In this document: piece after piece, positions 7,434 to 16,542 of the stretch
Position numbering within the stretch: position 1 is the stretch's first letter
How the letters are laid out: each line of letters opens with the position of its first letter
Assembly (NCBI RefSeq): GCF_001610895.1
Contig: NZ_CP011273.1
Span: 3,844,001-3,908,000 of the forward strand
Reading direction: 5' to 3'
Source: Planctomyces sp. SH-PL62
Lineage (GTDB): Bacteria; Planctomycetota; Planctomycetia; Isosphaerales; Isosphaeraceae
DNA length: 64,000 nucleotides
The notes under the pieces: model-generated
Seen by the model: the letters and a program-made list of their open reading frames with translations, nothing else
Told to the model about the DNA's origin: nothing
Databases searched by the model: none
Translations under genes and position numbers: made by a program

Positions 7434-9100
7434 GCATCCCCGACGCCTCCGTCGCCTGGCTTCTCCGACGCCTGTTGAGCGACCAACCCATCAACGGCGA
7501 GTTGGCCGCGCTTGCCGAGCCCTGGAAGACGATCGGCGAACATCTCGCCGAACTGCCCATCGACGGACGCGGCGCCGCCTGGGAGCTGCTGTCGGCCGCC
7601 TTGCCCGGCAGGGAAGCCGTCGTCGCCGCCCTGATGAACGTCGATCCGATGGGAGATCAACCGCCCCCCGAGCCGGCCGCCGCCGATTCTTGGGGGCCGC
7701 TGCGGATCGGCGAGACGCCGGCCGTGGAAGACTTCCCGCTCGACATGCTGCCGCCGCCCGCCCGACACCTCGCGGAAGAGGCTTCGCGGTCGATCGGCTG
7801 CCCGGTCGACTTCGCCGCCGGGGCGACGCTGGCCGTCGCCGCCGGGGCGATCGGACGATCCGTCTCGCTGCTCTTGAAGCCGGGCTACTTCGCGTCGTCG
7901 TCCCTGTTCGTGGCTGTCATCGGCAAGGCGTCGTCCGGCAAGTCCCCGGCGGTGGAATGCGTCGCGAGCCCCATCTACGCGATCGACCGCGAGCTGACCG
8001 CCGAGCACGCCGCCGCCGAACTTCGGTGGAAGCGGGAATGCGAGGCGTTGGGGCCGAAGCCCAAGGCGTCGGAACTCCCCCCCCGGCCGCGTCCGCGAAG
8101 GGTCGACATCGACAACCTCACGCTGGAGAAGCTGCCCGGCCTCTTGAGCGACAATCCGCGCGGCCTGCTCATGGTCCGCGACGAACTATCCGCCCTCATG
8201 GGATCGTTCGGGCAATTCAAGGGGGGGCGTGGGACCGACAAGGAGGACATCCTGTCGGCGTGGTCCGGTAAGCGGATCATCAAGGATCGCGTCGGCGACG
8301 ACAACGGCGTTCCGCTCCGTTCGCCCCATCCCTGTCTCTCGATCGTCGGCGGCACGGTCCCGGCCTCGCTGCCAGGGTTCGTCGACCCATCCCGGCCCGG
8401 CGACGGGTTCATCGAGCGGTTCTTGTTCATCTACCCCGACCCGTTCGGGGTGCCGGAAGACGAGGACGAGGACGGTGTGTCCGAGGCCGCGACTGCCGAG
8501 TGGGCCGCCTTGGTCGGGCGCCTCTGGGATCGCCCGATGAACGGCGAACACCCGCACGTCGCCGTCCTGACGCCTGACGCCAGGAAGGCCCGAAAGCGGC
8601 TTCGCACGACCCACGCCCGCGAGATGAACCACCCCGGCTTCAATCCCTCATTGGAAGCCGCGTGGGGGAAGCTGTCCGCCTACGCGGATCGGCTGGCCCT
8701 GGTCCTCGGACTCATGGAGCACGCCAGCGACCCGACCGCCGATCCCCTGGCCGTCCCCGACATCGCCGAACGCCACGTCGAGAACGCCTGGCGACTCACG
8801 GCCTACTTCAAGAGCCACGCGCGGCGGGTTCGCTCGGGGAGCGACCCGACCGGGGCCGGACCCCACGCCGCCGAAGTCAATGCGATCATCGAATGGCTTC
8901 GCGACGGCCGCCGCACGACGTTCACCGAACGCGACGTGAGACGGGCGCGGCCGTGGATCACGGCCGAATCGCTGGTCAAAGCCTTGACCAATCTCGCCAA
9001 AACGAACGCGATCCGCTCGCAGGTGGCCCCGCAAGGCCCCGCCGGACCCGGCCGTCCGTCGTCCCCCGCCTACAGCGTGAATCCCGACCTGCTGGCCTGA
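7430..9100 (+). CDS. DUF3987/YfjI-like P-loop protein (primase-helicase partner)
   Basis: A 556-residue protein starting at TTG 7430, chosen because it overlaps the previous stop and follows a GGAAGGGGG purine run. A P-loop GKASSGKS lies in the first third. A DELSALMGSFGQFKGG stretch with a following LSAWSG is typical of DUF3987 proteins, which accompany CHC2 primases in phages and islands and are thought to drive replication. No membrane segments. It is followed by a primase gene after a structured 107-base gap, so both probably serve replication of the island. Confidence 0.75.
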   Translation: MSIPDASVAWLLRRLLSDQPINGELAALAEPWKTIGEHLAELPIDGRGAAWELLSAALPGREAVVAALMNVDPMGDQPPPEPAAADSWGPLRIGETPAVEDFPLDMLPPPARHLAEEASRSIGCPVDFAAGATLAVAAGAIGRSVSLLLKPGYFASSSLFVAVIGKASSGKSPAVECVASPIYAIDRELTAEHAAAELRWKRECEALGPKPKASELPPRPRPRRVDIDNLTLEKLPGLLSDNPRGLLMVRDELSALMGSFGQFKGGRGTDKEDILSAWSGKRIIKDRVGDDNGVPLRSPHPCLSIVGGTVPASLPGFVDPSRPGDGFIERFLFIYPDPFGVPEDEDEDGVSEAATAEWAALVGRLWDRPMNGEHPHVAVLTPDARKARKRLRTTHAREMNHPGFNPSLEAAWGKLSAYADRLALVLGLMEHASDPTADPLAVPDIAERHVENAWRLTAYFKSHARRVRSGSDPTGAGPHAAEVNAIIEWLRDGRRTTFTERDVRRARPWITAESLVKALTNLAKTNAIRSQVAPQGPAGPGRPSSPAYSVNPDLLA

Positions 9101-9170
9101 CGGAATCGACGCAATTGACAGAACCCCCGGCTTGAAGCCTGAGGGCCGGGTTTCGGCAATTCCGTCAATT
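9099..9170 (+). promoter_or_regulatory. Alternative stem structures between DUF3987 and primase genes
   Basis: GACGGAAT (9099-9106) pairs with ATTCCGTC (9159-9166), while AATTGAC (9113-9119) pairs with GTCAATT (9164-9170). The right arms overlap, so the two stems compete. Between them a GC-rich CCCCCGG/CCGGG hairpin is present. This could attenuate transcription into the primase gene (inference). Confidence 0.35.
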
Positions 9171-9207
9171 ATGTCAGGCCGTGGAACTCCAGAATGGAGG
9201 CGAAACC

Positions 9208-10392
9208 ATGCCTTCCGCTTTCACCGTCCGCGCTCCGACGCCGCGTCTCAACTGGGAGGCCATCAAAGACCGCATCGACCTGGAGGCCGTGGCCGTCGAT
9301 CTACTCGGGGACCCCCCCGGCCGGAAGGGAGGAGGCCGCCTGTGGTGGCCCTGCCCGTTCCACGACGACCGCAACCCGTCGTTCGTCGTCGATCCCGACT
9401 GGGGCCGCTGGAAGTGCTTCGGATGCGGCGAGCATGGCGACGCCGCCGCCCTGGCGATGCGGCTGAACCGATCGACGTTCCCCGAGGCCGTCCGTCGCGT
9501 GGCCGAGCTGTCCGGACTCTTGCCCTCGGGGGGGAGTCATCGGCCGATGCTCCGACCGACGCCCGCCAAGGCCCCCGCGAGGCCCTCGGAGCGGCCGTCC
9601 GGCCTTCCCCCGGCCGACGCCCTGGCGCTGGTGAAAGACGCCGCCCGTCGACTCTGGGAGCCCGAGGGGGCCGCCGCGCTGGCCTACCTGCACCGTCGCG
9701 GCCTGGAAGACGACGCGATCCGCGCCGCCCGGCTGGGATACGTCGATTCCGTGGCGATCCCGACCAAGGGGGGCGACCGATCCTATCGAGCGTCCGGGAT
9801 CGTCCTGCCCTGGTTCGACGGGGAGCGTCTGGCGCTGGTCAAGATCCGCCGACCCGAGGGGGAGAAGCCGAAGTACGTCGAAGCCTTCCGCGACCGTCCG
9901 AGGATCTACCCCGGCCCCGAGGCGATTCAATCCGGCCGTCCGCTGATCGTGGTCGAAGGCGAATTCGACGCCCTCTTGATGGCCCAACAGCTTCCCGACG
10001 TGGCGTCCGTGGTCACGCTGGGATCGGCGTCGGCCCGGCCCGATTCGAGCATCCTCGGGGCGATGCTGGCCGCGCCGCGATGGTTCATCGCCACCGACGC
10101 CGACGACGCGGGGGACAAGGCCGCGACCGGCTGGCCGTCCCGAGCCGTGCGGGTTCGGCCCCCCGAGGGATGCAACGATTGGACCGAGGTTCACGCGGGC
10201 GGATTCAGCCGGATTCGCTACCTCTGGGGGCGATGGCTGCCCATGTCTGTCCCCTGGGAGGAACTAGAGCCGCTGCGCTGGGGACCGGCGTCGACCGATA
10301 CCGACGCCTACGAAGCCGCCGAACGACTGGCGATCCAGGCCGAGGGTGACGAACCCGACAAGACCGACCTCCTAAAAAGGAGCTTTGAATGA
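9208..10392 (+). CDS. DnaG-type primase with CHC2 zinc finger and TOPRIM domain
   Basis: Primase making RNA primers for DNA replication. The CHC2 zinc finger has C49 and H52 (CPFHDD) and C70 and C73 (CFGCGEHGD). The TOPRIM domain carries VVEGEFDAL and the metal-binding DADDAGD. ATG at 9208 is 7 bases after GGAGG, which decides the start. At 394 residues it is shorter than chromosomal DnaG (about 600), as usual for phage and island primases without the helicase-interaction domain. The stop overlaps the start of the next gene (ATGA), and the DUF3987 gene lies upstream. Confidence 0.87.
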   Translation: MPSAFTVRAPTPRLNWEAIKDRIDLEAVAVDLLGDPPGRKGGGRLWWPCPFHDDRNPSFVVDPDWGRWKCFGCGEHGDAAALAMRLNRSTFPEAVRRVAELSGLLPSGGSHRPMLRPTPAKAPARPSERPSGLPPADALALVKDAARRLWEPEGAAALAYLHRRGLEDDAIRAARLGYVDSVAIPTKGGDRSYRASGIVLPWFDGERLALVKIRRPEGEKPKYVEAFRDRPRIYPGPEAIQSGRPLIVVEGEFDALLMAQQLPDVASVVTLGSASARPDSSILGAMLAAPRWFIATDADDAGDKAATGWPSRAVRVRPPEGCNDWTEVHAGGFSRIRYLWGRWLPMSVPWEELEPLRWGPASTDTDAYEAAERLAIQAEGDEPDKTDLLKRSFE

Positions 10393-10808
10393 GCACGCGA
10401 TTCCGCGAGTGGCGACCTGGATTCCTTGACGCGCTGGCCCGATGCGGCAACGTCCGCGACGCCTGTGCCGACGCCGGAATCCACCGATCGACCGCCTACG
10501 AACGCCGGGCGAAAGACGCCGCGTTCGCCGAAGCCTGGGATGACGCGATCGATGACGCCGCCGACGAACTGGAACAGGAAGCCCGTCGCCGCGCCGTCGA
10601 AGGGACCGAGCGGACCCGATTCGTCCGCACCGGAACCGACGACGCGGGACGGCCCGTCTACGAACGCATCAGTTTCCGTGAATACTCGGACCTACTGCTG
10701 ATCTTCCTGCTGAAAGCCGTCCGTCCCGAGAAGTACCGCGATCGATACGACGTGAAAGCGACCGTTGCGGCGATGGCGGGCGGGCGCGAGGCCCTTGACG
10801 CGGATTGA
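10389..10808 (+). CDS. Small terminase subunit-like DNA-binding protein
   Basis: A 139-residue protein with an N-terminal helix-turn-helix (ALARCGNVRDACADAGIHRS) followed by acidic helices (AWDDAIDDAADELEQEARRRAVEG), a pattern common in phage small terminase subunits, which recognise DNA for packaging. AGGAG lies 6 bases before the ATG, and the ATG overlaps the primase stop. No large terminase, portal or capsid gene follows; the integrase is next. A TerS without other packaging genes is a feature of phage satellites that redirect a helper phage. It could also be a generic phage-type regulator. Confidence 0.65.
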   Translation: MSTRFREWRPGFLDALARCGNVRDACADAGIHRSTAYERRAKDAAFAEAWDDAIDDAADELEQEARRRAVEGTERTRFVRTGTDDAGRPVYERISFREYSDLLLIFLLKAVRPEKYRDRYDVKATVAAMAGGREALDAD

Positions 10809-10899
10809 TGCAGGCGAGACAAGGGGAGGGCGGGGGACGGGACCGCTTGCGACGGCCCCGCCCCCTTGATTCGACCCTACCTGGATAGGAGCGAACCCG

Positions 10900-12383
<1,484 letters not shown>

Positions 12384-12493
12384 GCACGCGTTGGCGAGAG
12401 GCTTAGAATAGAGGTTCAGAGGGGGGATGTCAACATCCCGCCGGCCGAAGGTTGGAAATCGACGGATCGACGGGCGGGGCGAGGGGATTCGGG

Positions 12494-14581
12494 TTAGGGA
12501 GTCGGCTCGTCGATCGGGCGGATCTGGACGAGGTTGTCGAAGAAGGTGGCGCCGCCTCCCATGTCGGAGAGGGCGGAGGAGGTCGTGGCGTTGGCGTTGG
12601 AACGGCCGGGGGAGAGCTTGCTCCAGTAGATCCCGGCGGCGACGGCGACGCCGGGGCGGACGCCGCCGGTGAGGGCGACGCGGGCCTGGAAGGAGCCACG
12701 TGCGTTGAAGACCTCCACTCGGTCCCCGTCGGCCACGCCCCGCGCCTGGGCGTCCTCGGCGGCCATCTCGACGGTCGGCTCGCCGGCGGCGTCGCGGTGG
12801 CGGGGGGAGTTCGCGAACGTGGAGTTGAGGAACTGCGGGCGGGGCGGGCTCAGGAGCTGGATCGGGAACCGGGCGGCCAGGTCGGGCCGCGTTTGCGGGT
12901 CTTCGAGCGGCGGGATGTAGGTCGGCAGCGGGTCGAGGCCGTCGCGGGCCATCCGTTCGGAATACAGCTCGCACTTGCCCGACGGGGTGGGGAAGACGCC
13001 GTCGGCGAACGGCGCGAAGGCTTCGGGGAGGTTCAGCCGGACCGAGCCCTCGGCCTCCAGCCGTTCGAGCGTCACGCCGTGGAGCGTGGGGCCGCCGTCG
13101 AGAGCCTCGCGCATCAGCGTCTCGTCGTCGGGGAAGGACTCGGGCTCGAAGCCCAGCCGCGCGGCCAGGGCGCGGAAGACGTCGTTGTTCGAGCGGCACT
13201 CGCCCCGAGGCTCGATGGAACGCGGGTTGTACATCACTTCATGGTGGCCGTACGAGCCGTGGACGTCGACGTGTTCGAGCTGCGACGTGGCGGGGAGGAC
13301 GACGTCCGCGTAGTCGACGGTGTCGGTCGCGAACAGTTCGTGGACGACGGTGAACAGGTCCTCGCGGGCGAGCCCCCGGAGCACCTTCGCCTGGTTGGGG
13401 GCGACGGCCGCCGGGTTGCTGTTGTAGACGTAGAGCGCGTCGACGCGGGGGCCGGGGAGTTCGCCGGCCAGGGCCTCGCCGAGCTGGTTCATGTTGACGG
13501 TTCGAGTCCCGGCGGGGGACAGGTCGGGGCGGGCGAGCCTGGCGTCGTCGAAGTTGTACGCGCCGCTGGTGGAGAGCAAGGCCCCGCCGCCGGCGTGTCG
13601 CCACGAGCCGACCACAGCGGGTAGGCAGGCGATCGTCCGCACGGCCATGCCGCCGCCGTGGTGGCGCTGCATGCCGTAGTTCAGCCGGATCAGCGACGGC
13701 TGCTCCCGCGCCAGGCGATGCGCGAACGTCGTGATCGTCTCCACGTCCAGGCCGGTGATCGCGGCCGTGCGGTCGGGAGGATAGTCGTTCAGCACGCGCT
13801 CGCGGAGAAGGTCCGCGCCGACGGTCGCGCGGGCGAGGTAGTCCTCGTCGGCGAGGCCGTCGCGCCAGAGGACGTGCATCAGGCCGAGGGCGAGCGCGGC
13901 GTCGGTGCCGGGGCGGGGCTGGATGTGCCAGTCGGAGCGTTCGGCGGTCGGGCTTCGGTAGGGGTCGACGGTGACGATGGTCGCGCCGTTCTTCTTCCGG
14001 GCCTCGATCATCAGGCTCCACAGATGCGAGTTGGTGTTGACCGTGTTCGAGCCCCAGTTCACAAGGAACTTGCAGCCCGGGACCGCGAGGGGATCGGCGC
14101 CCAGGCGTCCCCGGCCCAGGGTGTACTCATAGCCGAGCGACCCGGCCGAGGCGCAGATCGTCCGGTCGAGCTTCGACGCGCCCAGGCGGTGGAAGAACCG
14201 CCGATCGAGGCTGCTCGCCTGGAGTTTCCCCATCGTCCCGTAGTAGCTGTACGGCAGGATCGCCTGCGGGCCTTCGGGCGAGTCGGCGACGGCCCGGAAG
14301 CGCTCGGCGATGGTCGCGAGGGCCTCGTCCCAGGAGATCCGTTCGAACCGACCCTCGCCCTTGCGGCCGATCCGCTTCATAGGGTGCATCAGCCGATGGT
14401 CGCTGTACACCCGATCGAGATATCGGGCCATCTTCCGACAGAGGAACCCGCGCGTGAAAGGATGGCCCGGGTCCCCCTTCAACTCGACCGCGACCCCGTT
14501 CCGCACCGTGACCAGCATGCTGCACGTGTCCGGACAGTCGAGCGGGCAGACGTTCTTGAAGACGGTCGTTTCGGGGGGCAC
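12494..14581 (-). CDS. Molybdopterin-dependent oxidoreductase (bis-MGD family) with 4Fe-4S cluster
   Basis: A 695-residue oxidoreductase of the formate-dehydrogenase/DMSO-reductase superfamily. An N-terminal 4Fe-4S site has C12, C16, C20 and C48 (CPLDCPDTC, then GFLCRK). The molybdopterin and dinucleotide-binding domains follow. The C-terminal domain has GDRVEVFNARG. The start is GTG at 14581, preceded by AAGGAG at a 7-base distance; the open frame extends further but has no such site. No Tat leader is visible, so the enzyme is probably cytoplasmic. No electron-transfer partner is adjacent. The substrate cannot be assigned. Confidence 0.85.
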   Translation of the reverse strand: MPPETTVFKNVCPLDCPDTCSMLVTVRNGVAVELKGDPGHPFTRGFLCRKMARYLDRVYSDHRLMHPMKRIGRKGEGRFERISWDEALATIAERFRAVADSPEGPQAILPYSYYGTMGKLQASSLDRRFFHRLGASKLDRTICASAGSLGYEYTLGRGRLGADPLAVPGCKFLVNWGSNTVNTNSHLWSLMIEARKKNGATIVTVDPYRSPTAERSDWHIQPRPGTDAALALGLMHVLWRDGLADEDYLARATVGADLLRERVLNDYPPDRTAAITGLDVETITTFAHRLAREQPSLIRLNYGMQRHHGGGMAVRTIACLPAVVGSWRHAGGGALLSTSGAYNFDDARLARPDLSPAGTRTVNMNQLGEALAGELPGPRVDALYVYNSNPAAVAPNQAKVLRGLAREDLFTVVHELFATDTVDYADVVLPATSQLEHVDVHGSYGHHEVMYNPRSIEPRGECRSNNDVFRALAARLGFEPESFPDDETLMREALDGGPTLHGVTLERLEAEGSVRLNLPEAFAPFADGVFPTPSGKCELYSERMARDGLDPLPTYIPPLEDPQTRPDLAARFPIQLLSPPRPQFLNSTFANSPRHRDAAGEPTVEMAAEDAQARGVADGDRVEVFNARGSFQARVALTGGVRPGVAVAAGIYWSKLSPGRSNANATTSSALSDMGGGATFFDNLVQIRPIDEPTP

Positions 14582-14765
14582 GCGGAAGCTCCTTGGGACG
14601 TGGCGACGGTCCCCCCGATTGTATCGAAAAACGTCCCGCCGTCTCCCAGATCGACGAATGGATCGCACTGTCACCATGGGAAGCCGCGCCGAGAGGGCGT
14701 CGAGCATCCCTGCGGGAAGGCGACTGGACGACCGTCCGGGACGCCGAGGGGGTTTTGACCTGGTT

Positions 14766-14883
14766 GAGGAGAGAAAATGGCCGATCGAAGCCAATTCGGA
14801 CGACAGAGTTCTCGCGTAACTCTATGGATTTGTAAGTGTTGCGTTCGATGGGTTCGTTTTCGTCGGTCCGCGAAGGAAGCCAA
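14766..14883. repeat. Degenerate intergenic repeat, copy 1
   Basis: About 118 bases in the 563-base gap between the oxidoreductase and phosphodiesterase genes. It aligns over its length with copy 2 at 14954-15075: GAAGCCRATTCG near one end, CGATGGGTTCGTTTTC (16 identical bases) in the middle, and GAAGGAAGCYAAT at the other end. Similarity is roughly 70 percent by eye. Confidence 0.6.
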
Positions 14884-14906
14884 TCGACCGCACGAACGCG
14901 AGGGAG

Positions 14907-14940
14907 GGAGCCGGCGACGGGATTGAACCGGTGCTGCTGA
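14907..14940 (-). other. tRNA 3'-end-like fragment
   Basis: Read on the minus strand, the stretch contains GGTTCAATCCCGTCGCCGG, like a T-arm plus acceptor of a tRNA, but the T-stem is only partly paired and no anticodon arm precedes it. It lies between the two repeat copies. It may be a remnant of an old attachment site or chance similarity. Confidence 0.25.
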
Positions 14941-14953
14941 GCGTTTCCCCGAT

Positions 14954-15075
14954 TTGAGAGGTCGAAATTGACCGAACGAAGCCGATTCGACTCCCGGAAT
15001 TTCCGCGTTAAACCCATTCGTGTAAGGGTTTGCGTCCGATGGGTTCGTTTTCAGGCGGCCGGGAAGGAAGCTAAT
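14954..15075. repeat. Degenerate intergenic repeat, copy 2
   Basis: Second copy of the repeat described at 14766-14883, in the same orientation and about 190 bases away. No terminal inverted repeats or transposase frame are visible. Confidence 0.6.
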
Positions 15076-15144
15076 TTCGGCCCTGTGGAAGCGGCCGGCG
15101 GATCAGGCGTCTCGACCCTCCCGACGTGGTGCGACGGTCCAGCT

Positions 15145-16542
15145 TCAGCCGATATAGCCGAGGCCGCGGAGCCGGTCGCGGACCAGTTCGTCGTCGTCGA
15201 TCGGGGGGGCGTCGTCGGAGTCGGCCGGCTTGAGACCCTGGAGCAGGTTGCGGCCCGGCGCGTCGGGCAGGGGGGGGTGGCCGGCGAGTTCCAGGAGGGT
15301 CGGCGCGACGTCCAGCAGCCGGGCGCCCTCGATCTCGCCGAACGGCGGAAGCTGGGGGCTCGCCAGGATGAACGCGCCGTGCTGGGCGGGGTTGCAGCCG
15401 TCGAGGCCGCCGAAGTCGACGATCAGGTCGGGGGCCACGTTTCGGACGGTCTGATAGACCTCCTCGGGCTTGAAGACCAACGCCCCAAGGGGCTCGCCGT
15501 CGGGGCCCGCGACGGCTTCAAGCCTGGCCTTCAACTCGTCGTGAAAGGACTCGTAGTCGGCCGGGTCGATGGTCCCCTCCGGCTCGCGGCCCTTCACGTT
15601 CAGGAAGACGGCGGCGGAATCGCCCGCTTCGCTCCAGGCCCTGGTCCGGCCCCAGTCGACGTCTAGGTCCGCCGCCGGCGTCGCCTGCTCGGGATCGGGC
15701 TTGAGGGCGAGCAGGCCCTCGCGGACGAGCCATTCGTCGAGGCGGAAGCCGCCGTCGGGCCGACGGGCCCCGTGGGCCGAGACGACCAGGACGAGCGTGT
15801 CCTCGGTCAGCAGGTCCAGGACCGTCGCCAGCTCTCCGTCCAGATGAAGGTAGTAATCCCGGACCACGTCGGCGAACGGGCTGTCGGGCGTGTGAAGGAC
15901 GTGCTCCGGGTCGTGGTGTCGCCAGAAGGCGCGCTGGATGCGGTCCAGGCCGGTCTCGACAAGCTGGAAGTAGTCCCAGGGCTCGTTCTCGATCAGGTGC
16001 CGGACGAGCGCGAACTGCTTCCGGCTTGCGTCGAGGATCTGGTCGCGCAGGGCGGCCTCGTCGTCGCTGCGGAGGCCTCCGGCGTCGACCGGATACGTCC
16101 CGACGAGCTTCTCGATCGTCGCCGCGAGTTCCGGGGGGTGGGTGTAGGCTCCCTCGGTCGCGTCGGGCGTGAAGAGGCCGCCGACGGCGATGCCGTTCAC
16201 GGGGCGTGGGGGATGGTCGGGAGGGACGCCGACGAGGATCGAACGCCCTCCGCTTTCCGCCACCCGGTCCCAGATCGCGGGGGCCTGGATCGACCGCGCA
16301 TCGATGCTCCCGGGCGCCTTGTACGAGCGGTCGGTCCGGTTCCGCGAGCCGTAGACGCCCAGCGAGCCGGGGTCCTGTCCGGTCGCCAGGCACATCCAGG
16401 CCGGCTCCGAGGCCGGCGGGACGACGCTCTCCAGGCGGCCGTAGCAGCCGACTTCCATCAGGCTCCGGATGGTGGCCAGCCGGTCGTCGCCCAGCAGGAT
16501 CTCGGGCGCGGCGGCGTCGAGGCCGATGACCAGGATCTTCAT
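15145..16542 (-). CDS. Alkaline-phosphatase-superfamily protein with degenerate metal site
   Basis: A 465-residue member of the type I phosphodiesterase/nucleotide pyrophosphatase group of the alkaline phosphatase superfamily (KILVIGLDA start, AWMCLATGQDPG near the nucleophile). Compared with the paralogue encoded just upstream, key zinc ligands are missing: the usual DRVQH is DRIQR (His to Arg), and the usual SDHG is SAHG (Asp to Ala). The nucleophile position is Ser (ASEPAW). ATG 16542 overlaps the stop of the upstream gene (ATGA), so translation is coupled. A binding or regulatory role, or a changed activity, is more likely than ordinary phosphatase activity (inference). Confidence 0.75.
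   Translation of the reverse strand: MKILVIGLDAAAPEILLGDDRLATIRSLMEVGCYGRLESVVPPASEPAWMCLATGQDPGSLGVYGSRNRTDRSYKAPGSIDARSIQAPAIWDRVAESGGRSILVGVPPDHPPRPVNGIAVGGLFTPDATEGAYTHPPELAATIEKLVGTYPVDAGGLRSDDEAALRDQILDASRKQFALVRHLIENEPWDYFQLVETGLDRIQRAFWRHHDPEHVLHTPDSPFADVVRDYYLHLDGELATVLDLLTEDTLVLVVSAHGARRPDGGFRLDEWLVREGLLALKPDPEQATPAADLDVDWGRTRAWSEAGDSAAVFLNVKGREPEGTIDPADYESFHDELKARLEAVAGPDGEPLGALVFKPEEVYQTVRNVAPDLIVDFGGLDGCNPAQHGAFILASPQLPPFGEIEGARLLDVAPTLLELAGHPPLPDAPGRNLLQGLKPADSDDAPPIDDDELVRDRLRGLGYIG

Noticed and set aside
14582-15144. Possible protein encoded across the intergenic repeats
   Set aside because: Frames through the repeats are short and change between copies; the DNA is repeated but no conserved protein is seen.
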